A DNA stretch of 5,592 nt, taken from positions 1-5,592 of the forward strand of contig JAFZDR010000141.1 in the NCBI GenBank assembly GCA_017561105.1, in the 5' to 3' direction. The notes beneath the pieces are model-generated. The model did not search any database and had not been told where the DNA came from. It was given only the letters and a program-made list of their open reading frames with translations. Shown here piece after piece: positions 5,289 to 5,592 of the stretch. This DNA comes from Alistipes sp. (GTDB taxonomy: Bacteria; Bacteroidota; Bacteroidia; Bacteroidales; Rikenellaceae). How positions within the stretch are numbered: the stretch's first letter is position 1; every line of letters starts with the position of its first letter. The translations under genes were made by a program, and so were the position numbers.

Positions 5289-5592
5289 ATGAAGCGACAT
5301 ATCCTTATTTTTCTCCTCTTTTTGTCGGCTTTAGTCGGCTGTTACGACAACCATGGCGAAGGGTTGTCGGAGGGTGATTTTGTGCATGCTGACCACACCA
5401 TAGGAGAGTTGCGAACTCTCAATTCGGACAAGTGCACCACCATTACCAAGGATGCAATCTGCGTAGGCCGCGTGGTGAGTTCCGACAGAGAGGGTAACTT
5501 CTATCGTTCGGTAGTTGTCGAGGATGCGACAGGTGGAGTAGAGATAAAGCTGGGCACATATAATATCGAGGCACAATATCCTGTCGGTCTGA
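5289..5592 (+). CDS. DUF5689 lipoprotein, 3' end beyond the window
   Basis: A new reading frame opens at ATG 5289 and stays open to the window edge, giving 101 codons and no stop. Residues 1-18 form a lipoprotein signal with lipobox LVGC; C18 would be lipidated after SPase II cleavage. The following YDNHGE is acidic, as in surface-export signals of Bacteroidota lipoproteins, although the match is loose. From about residue 37, TIGELRTLN, then AICVGRVVSSDREGNFYRS and VVVEDATGGVEIKLG match the N-terminal half of DUF5689, an OB-fold-like domain of unknown function found in Bacteroidota lipoproteins. The gene is divergent from the channel operon. The total length and any partner genes lie outside the window. 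Confidence 0.85.
   Translation, partial: MKRHILIFLLFLSALVGCYDNHGEGLSEGDFVHADHTIGELRTLNSDKCTTITKDAICVGRVVSSDREGNFYRSVVVEDATGGVEIKLGTYNIEAQYPVGL

Overview
The window looks like chromosomal DNA from a member of the Bacteroidota, most likely order Bacteroidales. The reasons are promoters of the TTTG / TAnnTTTG type, start codons without a purine-rich Shine-Dalgarno site, and families that are mainly from this phylum (DUF5606, DUF5689, and the MetallophosN/Metallophos/MetallophosC phosphoesterase architecture). Frequent TCG serine codons would fit a Rikenellaceae/Alistipes-like genome, but the genus is a guess.

Layout. Positions 1-124 hold the 3' flank of a gene outside the window: a cluster of CCTCC/GGAGG palindromes followed by a strong intrinsic terminator. 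A clear promoter at 238-268 drives a 946-residue secreted protein (311-3151, +), which ends at its own terminator (3172-3206). Next come two small membrane-protein genes in tandem (3289-3483 and 3498-3803, +): a YtxH-like protein and a two-helix holin/YqjE-like protein. A long bidirectional terminator (3802-3843) separates them from a convergent minus-strand pair, an MscS-type channel (5193-4273) followed 11 bases later by a DUF5606 protein (4261-3863). A 95-base divergent spacer then leads to a plus-strand lipoprotein with a DUF5689 domain, beginning at 5289 and cut off by the window edge. This last gene has no stop codon in the window.

How the genes relate. There is no single pathway here. 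Five of the six genes encode envelope proteins: an exported phosphoesterase, two small inner-membrane proteins, an osmotic safety channel and a probable outer-membrane lipoprotein. The sixth, DUF5606, is a small and probably cytoplasmic protein of unknown function, apparently co-transcribed with the channel.

The most unusual item is the 946-residue protein. It joins about nine GLUG-like beta-helix repeats, each with a Cys at the same repeat position, to a complete calcineurin-like phosphoesterase with its usual N- and C-terminal accessory domains. Its promoter also carries a perfect 9-bp inverted repeat centred on the -7 box. I see no CRISPR array, insertion sequence, tRNA, rRNA or convincing defence system.
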